From Holophagales bacterium (lineage in GTDB: Bacteria > Acidobacteriota > Thermoanaerobaculia > UBA5066): DNA of 64,000 nt. This document shows, piece by piece, positions 45,684 to 54,770 of the stretch. The position numbers and the translations under genes are program-made. Position 1 is the first letter of the stretch; each line of letters begins with the position of its first letter. Location: contig JADKBZ010000005.1 in assembly GCA_016714815.1 (NCBI GenBank), positions 1 through 64,000 on the forward strand, read 5' to 3'. The notes beneath the pieces are model-generated. The model was given only the letters and a program-made list of their open reading frames with translations, ran no database searches and was not told where the DNA came from.

Positions 45684-48155
45684 ATGCGCTCGACGACGAC
45701 CACGGCCGTTTCTCTCGCCCTCCTTTTCGCCGCGGGCCTCGTCCGAGCCCCTCTCGCCGCGGACGACCTCCTCACCCAGCTCGGCGACGCCGCCGGCGCC
45801 GGACGGCTCGAATCCACCACGCGGCTCCACGCCGGTTCCGTCCCGATCTCCGCGGACCAGTCCGTCACCGTCGAGGGGACCCCCACGACACGTCTGGAGG
45901 CCGTCGTCCGCGACGGGCGCCTCGAGCTCCTGCGCTACACCGCCCCCGACGACAGCCTCGTCCTCACCGGGCGGGGCGCCGGCCCGGACGTCGTCCTGAC
46001 TCGTCTCGAGGCCGACGCCTCCGGAGGCGTCACCTCCGCCGAGTTCCACGGGCGTGGCGTGGGGAGCCTCTCCGTCGGGCTCTTCAACGCGGCGGCGAAG
46101 AAGAGGGTCCTGCAGCTGCGCGTCCACACGGACCTCGCGCGGCTCCTCCGGGGCGACGTCCTGGCGGCCTTCGGCGAACCGCTCCCTGCCGCCAAGGGGG
46201 TTCGCCCCGAACCCGCGGGATCCGCCGCGTCCGCCGGCTTTCGCCCGTCCTTCCTCGACCTCGTCGACGAGGTGCGGATCCTCGAGCTCCGGATTTCCGC
46301 GAGGCCCGGCCAGCGGCTCGCCTTCGGCGACACGTTCGTGGTGGAGACGGGCGGCGGAGGCGAGAAGGAGCCGTTCGAGGTTCGTCTCGACGAAGCGGTC
46401 TACCAGCCCGGCCAGGGCGGCGCCGGAGCGCGCTGGAGCGCGAAGGGGCGTATCGACGGCTCCCTCGGACCCGGTTCCGTCGGCCTCGCCACGGGAGCGG
46501 TCTCGTTCCGGTCGGCCGAGCTCCTGGGAGGACGCTTCTCGGCCGAGAGCCCGGCGGGCCTGGCGCCGAAGAGCGGGCTTCGGGCCGGCAGCCTCCGGAT
46601 GGAGCTCGGGCGTTCCGCGGTGAAGCTTCCCGGCGGGATCGACGTCCAGGTGGGCGAGGGCTCCCGGCTCGGAGTCTCCGGGCTCGTCCTCGAGCCGGAC
46701 GGCTCCTACCTCGGGCGAATCGACTTTTCGCTCCTGGGAGGAACCGGGGAGATCCGCAACGACGGCGAGCGGCTCGCGCTCTCGAACGCGCGGATCTCCT
46801 CGAGCGGGCTTCTCGTCCGGGACGGGCGGGCGACGGGACCCGTCGCCCTCGACATCGACTACCGCCTCGTGAGCCCCCTCGTCGTGAAGCACCCCGACGG
46901 CCTCTTTCCGTCGAGGACCGTTCCGCTCGAGGTCCGAGGGCCTCTCTCGGTCCGCCTCACCCTGGCCGACGTCGGGGCGAGGGCGGGGGGGAGCATCGTG
47001 GGCGAGTACTCCCTGAAGATCCCCTGGAAGCCCGTGGAAGCGGCGGCCGTCGAGGCGATGCGGGTCCGCTGGACCCAGGAACTCAAGGGGGAACGCGCTC
47101 TCGACTTCTCGCTCGAGCCGCGCGCCTTCGGCCCCTGCGGCCCGCGCTGCTTCGTCGCCAGCTTCGCCCTCGCGGCCGAGCCGAGGTCCGGCGGCAAGGG
47201 CCCAGGCCGGCTGCGCTGCGCGCTCGATGGAAGGGCCGACCTCGTCATCGACGCCGCCGGGCGCGCTCTCGTCCTGAAGAGCTTCGCCGTCTCGCCCCGC
47301 TGCAAGGGCGCTCCCGGCGGGTTCGCCAGCCTCGGCGCCGCGCTCCTGACCGGCACCTTCGCCGGCGCGACTCTCCTTCGCCTCCCGCCCGAGCTCCCGT
47401 TCCCGGTGGAGACGGTCCGGACCGGGAGCGACTTCGTGAGGATCGACGGAACCGTGACGTGGAGGGGCGGGGAGATCGCGAGCGCGAGCCCGGCGCCGGC
47501 GACCGCCGCTCCCGCCGTCGTCGCGCCCCTCGCCACCCCGCCTCCCGCCGCCGCGCCCCGGCCGGCGGCAGCCGCTCCCGTACCGGCCGCGGTTCCGTCG
47601 CCGACTGCCCCAGCGATTCCCGTTCCCGCGCCGGCAGCGACTGCGGTTCCGGCGCCGGCTCCGGCCGCGGTTCCCGCGCCGTCCGCGACTCCGGTCCCCA
47701 CGCGGGTCGCGACGCCCGTTCCCACGGCGCCGACACCGGCAGCCCCGGCTCCGACGGTCCCGGCGGCTCCGACGGCTCCGACGCCTCCCGCGGCGCCTCC
47801 GGCAACTGCGGCGCCAGGCAACCCCGACATGGCCGACCCGGGGGGCGAGGTCTCCGTCCCGTCGACGAACACCTCGTTCACGAAGGTGGGAGCCGGGAAG
47901 TGCGGCCTCTGCCACAAGGCGCAGTTCGCCTCCTGGGCCAACTCGGGGCACGCCCGCCGCAAGCCCCCCCTCGATTGCGAGGCGTGCCACGGGCCGGGAA
48001 GCGAATACCGGATGCTGACCGTGATGAAGAACCCCGTCCGGGCGAAGGCCGCGGGACTCGTCGTCCCCGACGCCGCCTTTTGCGGGAAGTGCCACACGGG
48101 GACGCCGGACCCCGGTTTCCTCGCGAAGGCCCACGTGCACAGGGCGGCTCCGTAG
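45684..48155 (+). CDS. beta-rich ectodomain - Pro-rich linker - three-haem cytochrome c fusion
   Basis: The 823-residue exported protein (signal peptide SLALLFAAGLVRAPLAA) has a ~580-residue beta-rich region of unrecognised family (AVVRDGRLELLRYTAPDD, GIDVQVGEGSRLGVSGLV, FGPCGPRCFVASFALAAEP with a Cys pair). A Pro/Ala/Thr linker follows at ~600-725, then a cytochrome c-554-like tail with haem motifs CGLCH (740), CEACH (765) and CGKCH (800). Extra histidines (SGHARR, AHVHRAA) are candidate axial ligands. It is probably a periplasmic or surface electron carrier. No cytochrome biogenesis or oxidase genes adjoin it. A hairpin at 48203-48221 may terminate it. Confidence 0.85.
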   Translation: MRSTTTTAVSLALLFAAGLVRAPLAADDLLTQLGDAAGAGRLESTTRLHAGSVPISADQSVTVEGTPTTRLEAVVRDGRLELLRYTAPDDSLVLTGRGAGPDVVLTRLEADASGGVTSAEFHGRGVGSLSVGLFNAAAKKRVLQLRVHTDLARLLRGDVLAAFGEPLPAAKGVRPEPAGSAASAGFRPSFLDLVDEVRILELRISARPGQRLAFGDTFVVETGGGGEKEPFEVRLDEAVYQPGQGGAGARWSAKGRIDGSLGPGSVGLATGAVSFRSAELLGGRFSAESPAGLAPKSGLRAGSLRMELGRSAVKLPGGIDVQVGEGSRLGVSGLVLEPDGSYLGRIDFSLLGGTGEIRNDGERLALSNARISSSGLLVRDGRATGPVALDIDYRLVSPLVVKHPDGLFPSRTVPLEVRGPLSVRLTLADVGARAGGSIVGEYSLKIPWKPVEAAAVEAMRVRWTQELKGERALDFSLEPRAFGPCGPRCFVASFALAAEPRSGGKGPGRLRCALDGRADLVIDAAGRALVLKSFAVSPRCKGAPGGFASLGAALLTGTFAGATLLRLPPELPFPVETVRTGSDFVRIDGTVTWRGGEIASASPAPATAAPAVVAPLATPPPAAAPRPAAAAPVPAAVPSPTAPAIPVPAPAATAVPAPAPAAVPAPSATPVPTRVATPVPTAPTPAAPAPTVPAAPTAPTPPAAPPATAAPGNPDMADPGGEVSVPSTNTSFTKVGAGKCGLCHKAQFASWANSGHARRKPPLDCEACHGPGSEYRMLTVMKNPVRAKAAGLVVPDAAFCGKCHTGTPDPGFLAKAHVHRAAP

Positions 48156-48202
48156 GGATACGGGGTCGCCCGTCCCCGAGTTCGGTCGCCGGGAAAACGA
48201 AA

Positions 48203-48221
48203 GGCCCCCGAAACGGAGGCC
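48203..48221. terminator. bidirectional hairpin terminator
   Basis: An 8-bp stem GGCCCCCG/CGGAGGCC, with one G-U pair and a 3-base loop, lies between the converging cytochrome fusion gene (+) and the two tRNA genes (-). On the minus strand TTTC follows the stem; on the plus strand AAA separates the arms and a short T-run follows 10 bases on. It is likely the tRNA operon terminator. Confidence 0.6.
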
Positions 48222-48247
48222 AAATCCCTTTAGGGGAACGAGATAGG

Positions 48248-48325
48248 TGGTGCGCCCGCCGCGATTCGAACGCGGGACCTTTAGATCCGGAGTCTAACGC
48301 TCTATCCGGGCTGAGCTACGGGCGC
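48248..48325 (-). tRNA. tRNA-Arg (anticodon CCG)
   Basis: Cloverleaf on the minus strand: acceptor GCGCCCG/CGGGCGC, D arm GCTC/GAGC, anticodon arm TTAGA-CTCCGGA-TCTAA giving anticodon CCG, and T arm CCGCG-TTCGAAT-CGCGG. The discriminator is A, with CCA encoded. It reads CGG codons, which are frequent in this GC-rich sequence. Confidence 0.95.
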
Positions 48326-48348
48326 ATCTTTCCAAAGAGCGGTGAATA

Positions 48349-48425
48349 TGGGGTGAGAGACGGGGTTCGAACCCGCGACCACCGGAGCCACAGTCCGGAG
48401 CTCTACCGACTGAGCTACTCCCACC
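48349..48425 (-). tRNA. tRNA-His (anticodon GTG)
   Basis: Cloverleaf on the minus strand: acceptor GTGGGAG/CTCTCAC with the extra 5' G (G-1) opposite a C discriminator, diagnostic for tRNA-His. The anticodon arm is CCGGA-CTGTGGC-TCCGG (anticodon GTG), the T arm GCGGG-TTCGAAC-CCCGT, and CCA is encoded. It lies 23 bp upstream of tRNA-Arg; the two are probably one transcript. Confidence 0.95.
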
Positions 48426-48483
48426 ATGCTCATCCGGGTTTTTGAGAATACCAGAAAAGCTCCGGCCCGCCACTCCCTCCGGA

Positions 48484-49815
<1,332 letters not shown>

Positions 49816-49831
49816 CCGGAGACCCCCCGGG

Positions 49832-49986
49832 GGGGGCAGGTCTACCCTCTACACTCTACGGCGCGCTGCTTCTCGACCGGGGTCTGGTCTACGTTCTACA
49901 CTCTACGTATCGTAGAACAGAAAATCAAGACCTGACCCCGTCTTCCGCTCTACGTGCCGTATAGTAGAAAATCAAGACCTGACCCC
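49832..49986. repeat. cluster of REPIN-like repeat halves, including a 61-bp element
   Basis: A 61-bp unit (49879-49939) runs from GGGGTCTGGTCT to AGACCTGACCCC, inverted ends with one mismatch, and resembles the element at 20458-20552 in opposite orientation. A left half recurs upstream (CAGGTCTACCCTCTACACTC at 49838-49857). A right half recurs downstream (AGAAAATCAAGACCTGACCC at 49966-49985). The last half contains the gmhA stop codon. The cluster again lies between convergent genes. Confidence 0.75.
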
Positions 49987-50532
49987 ATTTTCCGCCGCCT
50001 TGCAGAGGAGGTGGAGGACGGCGAGGGTGACTTCCTGGACGTGGGCGGTTTCGGCGGAGGGGACGACGAGGGCGTGGTCCCATTTCGCCGCTTCGGCGGC
50101 GCCGCGCGAGCCGGTGACGAGGAGGGTGACGAGGCCGCGGGCGCGGGCGGCTTCGAGGGCCTTCACGACGTTCGGGCTCGTGCCGGAGGTGGAGAGGCCG
50201 AGGGCGACGTCGCCGGGGCGGCCGAGCGCCTCGACCTGCCGGGCGAAGATGTAGTCCCAGGAGTAGTCGTTCGCGCAGGCGGTGAGGATCGCGCCGTCGC
50301 ACGTGAGGGCGATCGAGGGGAGGCCGGGGCGATCGTCCTTGTAGCGGACGACGAGCTCGGCGGCGAAGTGCTGCGCCTGCGTGGCGCTCCCGCCGTTGCC
50401 GAAGGCGAGGACCTTGTTCCCCGCGCGGACCGCGGCCGCGACCGCGGCAGAGGCGGCCTCGAGCGCGGGCGTCATCGAGTCGCGCGCGGCGAGCGCCGTC
50501 GCCGCGAGGGCCGAGAGGTGCGCGTCGATCAC
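49972..50532 (-). CDS. gmhA: phosphoheptose isomerase (sedoheptulose-7-phosphate isomerase)
   Basis: This 186-residue SIS-domain enzyme converts sedoheptulose 7-phosphate to D-glycero-D-manno-heptose 7-phosphate, the first step to ADP-heptose. Typical text: GNKVLAFGNGGSATQAQHFA, ELVVRYKDDRPGLPSIALT, GLSTSGTSPNVVKALEAAR and the C-terminal TAHVQEVTLAVLHLLC. The last six codons (ENGVRS-stop) come from the dispersed repeat, so the native C-terminus may have been replaced. Its ATG overlaps the hldE stop by 4 bp. Confidence 0.95.
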   Translation of the reverse strand: MIDAHLSALAATALAARDSMTPALEAASAAVAAAVRAGNKVLAFGNGGSATQAQHFAAELVVRYKDDRPGLPSIALTCDGAILTACANDYSWDYIFARQVEALGRPGDVALGLSTSGTSPNVVKALEAARARGLVTLLVTGSRGAAEAAKWDHALVVPSAETAHVQEVTLAVLHLLCKAAENGVRS

Positions 50533-51983
50533 GGGGTCTCCTTCATCTTCGTCACCATCGAGGTCGTCGAGCGGCCGGCGAGGAGCGCGACGAGCGCGAC
50601 CTCGCCGCCGTAGGAGCGGACGAACGGGGCGCCGACGACGCTCTCCTCGGTGTAGTCGCCCCCCTTTACGAGGACCTGCGGGCGGATCTCGTGGATGAGC
50701 GCCTCCGGCGTGTCCTCCTCGAAGAGGACGACGAAGTCGACGGCGTCGAGGCCGCCGAGGACCTGCGCCCGGTCGGTCTCCGTCAGGATCGGCCGCTCGG
50801 GCCCCTTGAGGCGCTTCACGGAGGCGTCGCTATTGAGGCCGACGACGAGGACGTCGCCGAGCTTCTTCGCCGCGCCGAGGAGCGTGACGTGCCCCGGGTG
50901 GAGGAGGTCGAAGCAGCCGTTCGTGAAGACGACGCGCCGGTGCGCGCGGCGGAGCATCTCTGCGACGGAGGCCACGTGGCTCCGCTCGAGGAGCTTCTCC
51001 GCGGGAGACGACGTGAGGCCGTCGAGGAGGTCGGCCCAGCGGACGGAGGCGGTCCCCGTCCGGCCGACGACGACGCCCGCCGCACGGTTGGCGACCTCGG
51101 CCGCGTCGGCGAGCGGCAGGCCGGCGCCGAGGGCGACGCCGAGCGTGGCGAGGACGGTGTCGCCCGCGCCGGTCACGTCGAAGACCTCGCGGGCGCGGGC
51201 CGCGATCCGGACCGGATCGCCCCCCTTCGGCAGGAGGAGCATCCCTTCCTCGGAGAGCTTCACGAGGATGGCGTCGAGGCCAAGGTCGTCGCGCAGGCGC
51301 GAGGCGAGGCGCGCCACCGTGCCGAGGTCGCGGGCCGGTTCGCCGGTGACGGTCTCGAGCTCCTTGCGGTTCGGGGTGATGCAGGTCGCGCCGCGGTAAC
51401 GGGAGTAGTCCTTCCCCTTCGGGTCGACGAGCGCGGGAATCCCGCGGCGGCGCGCCTCTCCGAGAAGCGTCTCCATGACGCGCGGCGAGAGGGTTCCCTT
51501 GGAATAGTCGGAGAGGAGGAGGACGTCGGCGGAGTCGAGCGCGGCCAGGCCCGTGGCGACGAGCTCCTCCTCCGCCGCGGCCGAAAGAACGGCGGGGAGC
51601 TCCTGGTCGACGCGGAGGAGCTGCCGGCCGTCGGCCACCATCCGCCGCTTGACGGGGGTCGTCCGGAGCGGGTCGACGACGACCCGGCCCTCGCCTCCCG
51701 GCAGGGCGCCGAGGTGCCGCGCGAGCCAGGCCCCTTCCTCCTCGGGACCGACGGCGCCGAGCGCCACCGTCCGCGCGCCGAGCGCCGCGAGGTTCTCGAC
51801 GACGTTCCCGGCCCCGCCGGCCCGGCGCGACATCGAAGAGAGCGCCAGCAGGGGAACCGGCGCCTCCGGCGCCACGCGCGAGACGTCTCCGAACCAGGTC
51901 TCGTCGAGCATCAGGTCGCCCACGACGACCGCCTTCACGCTCGGCGCCGCGGCCGCGAGGGCGGCCAGCTCGCGCGGGGTCAT
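50529..51983 (-). CDS. hldE: bifunctional heptose-7-phosphate kinase / heptose-1-phosphate adenylyltransferase
   Basis: The 484-residue fusion has an N-terminal PfkB-type kinase (VVVGDLMLDETWFGDVSRVA, SRRAGGAGNVVENLAALGA, DVTGAGDTVLATLGVALGAG) and a C-terminal cytidylyltransferase-fold domain (FTNGCFDLLHPGHVTLLGAA, RSTTSMVTKMKE). It phosphorylates heptose 7-phosphate at C1 and, after GmhB action, adenylylates it to ADP-heptose. The ATG at 51983 follows a hairpin and a duplicated copy of its own start region; gmhA follows with 4-bp overlap. Confidence 0.95.
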   Translation of the reverse strand: MTPRELAALAAAAPSVKAVVVGDLMLDETWFGDVSRVAPEAPVPLLALSSMSRRAGGAGNVVENLAALGARTVALGAVGPEEEGAWLARHLGALPGGEGRVVVDPLRTTPVKRRMVADGRQLLRVDQELPAVLSAAAEEELVATGLAALDSADVLLLSDYSKGTLSPRVMETLLGEARRRGIPALVDPKGKDYSRYRGATCITPNRKELETVTGEPARDLGTVARLASRLRDDLGLDAILVKLSEEGMLLLPKGGDPVRIAARAREVFDVTGAGDTVLATLGVALGAGLPLADAAEVANRAAGVVVGRTGTASVRWADLLDGLTSSPAEKLLERSHVASVAEMLRRAHRRVVFTNGCFDLLHPGHVTLLGAAKKLGDVLVVGLNSDASVKRLKGPERPILTETDRAQVLGGLDAVDFVVLFEEDTPEALIHEIRPQVLVKGGDYTEESVVGAPFVRSYGGEVALVALLAGRSTTSMVTKMKETP

Positions 51984-52069
51984 CGCCCGCTCCCCGAGGA
52001 GGGGGTTCGGGGGAAGCCCGCCCGGCGGGTTCCCCCGGGGCACTTCGCCGCCAGCTCGCGCGGGGTCAT
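51964..52069 (-). repeat. 20-bp direct repeat of the hldE start flanking a hairpin
   Basis: The 20 bases spanning ATGACCCCGCGCGAGCTGGC occur twice on the minus strand, beginning at 52069 and 51983. The first copy overlaps the TGA of the upstream gene and opens a 29-codon frame ending in the ATGA of hldE. Between them (52008-52037) is a 13-bp stem with one bulge (CGGGGGAA/TTCCCCCG plus CCCGC/GCGGG). Confidence 0.75.
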
Positions 52070-53025
52070 GGCCGGTCCTCCAGCCCCAGGACGAGAGCCT
52101 GCGCCAGGAGCGGCAGGAGGATCTCGTGGTGGCCCGTGATCGCGTACGAGGCGCCTCCCGAAAGAACGGGGCGCTTCAGGACGTTCTCGTGCGGGCGGTA
52201 GTGGCGGATCATGTCGAGGTCGACGGTCGTGAAGTTCCTCACGTCGTGCCCGAGGTTGCGGGCCATGGAGAGGGCCTTCAGGAAGACCTCCGGCAGGATG
52301 ACGGCCGAGCCGGCGTTGATCCAGACCCCTCCGTCGCCGAGCTCTCCGATGACCTTCCGGATCGTCGTGAAGTCGCGGATCGACATCTCGCCGACGAGCG
52401 CGCCGTCCATCCCGGGATGCTGGACGAGCGTGTCGGTCCCGAGGGCGACGTGGACGGTGAGCGGAATCTCCGCCTTCGCCGCCGCGGCGAAGAGGGAGAG
52501 GCGGCGGTACGGCAGGCGGCCGCGGAGGATCGCCTCGCCGAGAGCGCGGCCGTAGCCGACGCCTTTCTTCCGTCCGGCACGCAGCGCGCGGAAGACCCCC
52601 TCGCCCGTCTCGCGGCTCATCCCGAACTCGCCCGTCTCCAGGACGGCCCCGACGTCCTCGGAGGTCTTGCCGTGATAGGCGACCTCGAAGTCGTGGATGC
52701 CGCTGGCGCCGTTCGTCGCGAGGGCCGTCACGAAGCCGCGCTCGACGAGGTCGATCAGGACCGGCCCGAGCCCCGTCTTCAGGACGTGGGCGCCGAACGC
52801 GACGACGACCGGCCTGCCCTTTCGCTTCGCGGCGTGGATCGCCGCGGCGACCTTCCGGAGCGACTCGGCCGCGAGGATCTTCGGCAGGCCGTTCCAGAAG
52901 TCGGCGAAGGTGCCGCTCGTGGAAGGCGGCGCCGCGAAGTCGCCGGTCTTCACCTTGAACGACCGCGTCGCGATCGGGTACGTCGTCACGGTCTCGCGCC
53001 GGCGCGGGCGCTTCGTCGTCGTCAT
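52066..53025 (-). CDS. conserved protein of unknown function in the ADP-heptose operon
   Basis: This 319-residue soluble protein is not assigned by me to a named family. Distinctive text: VVVAFGAHVLKTGLGPVLID, FVTALATNGASGIHDFEVAY, PLTVHVALGTDTLVQHPGMD, WINAGSAVILPEVFLKALSM and YAITGHHEILLPLLAQAL. Several Gly/His-rich turns and the alternating strand/helix pattern suggest a Rossmann-like enzyme. It is complete, overlaps gmhB by 4 bp and lies between gmhB and hldE, so it probably serves heptose or sugar-phosphate metabolism. Confidence 0.72.
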   Translation of the reverse strand: MTTTKRPRRRETVTTYPIATRSFKVKTGDFAAPPSTSGTFADFWNGLPKILAAESLRKVAAAIHAAKRKGRPVVVAFGAHVLKTGLGPVLIDLVERGFVTALATNGASGIHDFEVAYHGKTSEDVGAVLETGEFGMSRETGEGVFRALRAGRKKGVGYGRALGEAILRGRLPYRRLSLFAAAAKAEIPLTVHVALGTDTLVQHPGMDGALVGEMSIRDFTTIRKVIGELGDGGVWINAGSAVILPEVFLKALSMARNLGHDVRNFTTVDLDMIRHYRPHENVLKRPVLSGGASYAITGHHEILLPLLAQALVLGLEDRP

Positions 53026-53618
53026 CGCTTCATTCCTTCCGCCTCGGCCCGGAGCCTCCGGAGGCCGTCGGCGAGCCCGCCGGCGAGGATCACGCGCCCG
53101 CCTCCCTTTTCCCTCACCGCCGGGCGCTGCTCGCGCCCGTGCCCCGAGAGGAGGTGGACGGCGAGGGCGCCGAGCGCGAGCCCCGCGCCGACGTCGTCCC
53201 ACTTGTCGCCGACGACGGCCGAGCGCGCGGCCGAGAGGGAGTGACGCCGGAGCGCCCGCCGGTGGAGGAGGGTCCCCGGCTTGCGGCAGCGGCAGGCGAC
53301 CGCGTACTCCTTCACCTTCCCCTCGGGGTGGTGCGGGCAGACGAGCCATCCGGCGATCGGGACTCCACGGTCCGCCAGCCGCCGCTCCACCTCGGCGTTC
53401 ACCGCGTTCACCTCGTCCCACCGCGTCAGCCCGCGCGCGACGCCCGACTGGTTCGTCACGACGAAGAGCTTCGTCCCCTCCGCCACGAAGCGCGAAAGGA
53501 GCGCCGCGGCGCCCGGCGCGAGGCGGACGCCCTTCGGGTCGGCGAGAAAGCCCCGCTCGGCGATGAGCGTCCCGTCGCGGTCGAGGAAAAGGGCGTCGAG
53601 GAGCGGACGGCGCCTCAC
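53022..53618 (-). CDS. gmhB: D-glycero-heptose-1,7-bisphosphate 7-phosphatase (HAD family)
   Basis: The 198-residue HAD phosphatase reads LFLDRDGTLIAERGFLAD (motif I), VVTNQSGVARGL (motif II), CRCRKPGTLL (Lys of motif III and Zn loop) and VVGDKWDDVGAG (motif IV). The zinc-binding CPHHPEGKVKEYAVACRC is typical of GmhB and HisB-N. It removes the 7-phosphate between the two HldE reactions. The start is GTG at 53618, overlapping the TlpA-like gene by 4 bp. Confidence 0.92.
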   Translation of the reverse strand: MRRRPLLDALFLDRDGTLIAERGFLADPKGVRLAPGAAALLSRFVAEGTKLFVVTNQSGVARGLTRWDEVNAVNAEVERRLADRGVPIAGWLVCPHHPEGKVKEYAVACRCRKPGTLLHRRALRRHSLSAARSAVVGDKWDDVGAGLALGALAVHLLSGHGREQRPAVREKGGGRVILAGGLADGLRRLRAEAEGMKR

Positions 53619-54154
53619 CTGGCGCCGACGGCTTTCCGGATCGCCTCCGTGAACGAGGCCTCCGTCTGGAGACCCGAGAGGCGGGCGGCGACCTTCCCGT
53701 CGCGGCCGTAGAGGAGCGTGTACGGGAGCGACCCGTCCCAGTTCGGGTCGACGGCGTCGATGAAGTCCTGCGGGTCCCGGGTCCTCGCGAGCCAGGAGAC
53801 GAACGGGACTTTCTGCGCCTTGAGGAACTTCGGCACCTGCGCGGGCCCCGTCTTCTGGGAGTCGAGGGAGACGAGGACGACGGCGAGGTCCCTGGCGGGG
53901 AACTTCTTCGCCGCCGCGACGAGGGAGGGCATCTCCTCGCGGCACGGCTCGCACCAGGTCGCCCAGAAGTTGACGACGAGGACCCGCCCCTTCCGCCCCG
54001 CCACGATCCGGCTCGAGTAGTCCTCCGGTTTCAGGTGCTTCACCGGCTCGGCGGACGCGGACGCCCCGGCCAGGACGAGCGCCGCCAGGACGAGCGCCGC
54101 CGGGAGGCGGGCGGTGCCCCTCCTCGCGCACGCGGAGATCCGGGAGGGGCTCAC
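53615..54154 (-). CDS. TlpA/ResA-like periplasmic thioredoxin
   Basis: The 179-residue exported thioredoxin-fold protein (signal segment ALVLAALVLAGASASAEP) has the redox-active VVNFWATWCEPCREEMPSL and the cis-Pro region LPYTLLYGRDGKV. It reduces or shuttles electrons to envelope disulfides, for example in cytochrome c maturation. The GTG at 54154 is 1 bp after the stop of the redoxin gene. Confidence 0.9.
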   Translation of the reverse strand: MSPSRISACARRGTARLPAALVLAALVLAGASASAEPVKHLKPEDYSSRIVAGRKGRVLVVNFWATWCEPCREEMPSLVAAAKKFPARDLAVVLVSLDSQKTGPAQVPKFLKAQKVPFVSWLARTRDPQDFIDAVDPNWDGSLPYTLLYGRDGKVAARLSGLQTEASFTEAIRKAVGAR

Positions 54155-54155
54155 G

Positions 54156-54770
54156 TCAGACGCGCTTGATCGAGCAGCCGAACGCCTTCGTCTCGGCCGC
54201 GGGGACCGGCTTGCCCGCGAGGATCGCCTCGAGGGCGTTCCTCAGGTCGGGCGACTTCACGTTCTTCGGGTCCTCGTGCGTCTCGTCGATCCGCCCCCGG
54301 TAGAGGAGCGTCCCCTTCGGGTCGAGGACGTAGATCTCGGGCGTCTTCTGCGCGGCGTAGAGGTCGGCGACCTTGTTGCCCTCGTCCTTCAGGACCGGGA
54401 AAGCGAAGCCGTGCTTCTTCGCGTCCTCGGCGACCTCGGCCGCGGGCTCCGTCTTGTTGCTGTTGATCGTGACGAAGGTGACGCCCTTTCCGGCGTACTC
54501 CTTCCCCATCGTCGCGACGCGCTCCTTGTACCCCTTCGCATAAGGGCACTTCGTCGCGTCGAAGATCACCACCACGGCCTTGCTCTTCGCCAGGAGGTCC
54601 TTCAGCGCCACGGGCGCTCCGCCGGCCGCGGGGGGAAGGGTGAAGTCGGGGGCGACGGCGCCGATCTTCGGCGCCTCGGGCTTCTGCGCCGGCGCGGGGG
54701 CCGCCAGACCGAGCGTCAGGACAGTGGCGAAGGTGGCGAAGGCGGCGGGGGCGAGGCCGGGCAGCTTCAT
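54156..54770 (-). CDS. exported redoxin (AhpC/TSA-thioredoxin-like)
   Basis: The 204-residue secreted protein has signal peptide FATFATVLTLGLAAPAPAQ, IGAVAPDFTLPPAAGG and the single active-site cysteine VVVIFDATKCPYAKGYKER (C-P-Y-A, no resolving Cys in a CxxC). NSNKTEPAAEVAEDAKKHGF follows. A further cysteine lies near the end (AFGCSIKRV). This is the pattern of secreted redoxin-domain proteins, possibly a peroxiredoxin. Its ATG overlaps the purL stop by 4 bp. Confidence 0.85.
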   Translation of the reverse strand: MKLPGLAPAAFATFATVLTLGLAAPAPAQKPEAPKIGAVAPDFTLPPAAGGAPVALKDLLAKSKAVVVIFDATKCPYAKGYKERVATMGKEYAGKGVTFVTINSNKTEPAAEVAEDAKKHGFAFPVLKDEGNKVADLYAAQKTPEIYVLDPKGTLLYRGRIDETHEDPKNVKSPDLRNALEAILAGKPVPAAETKAFGCSIKRV

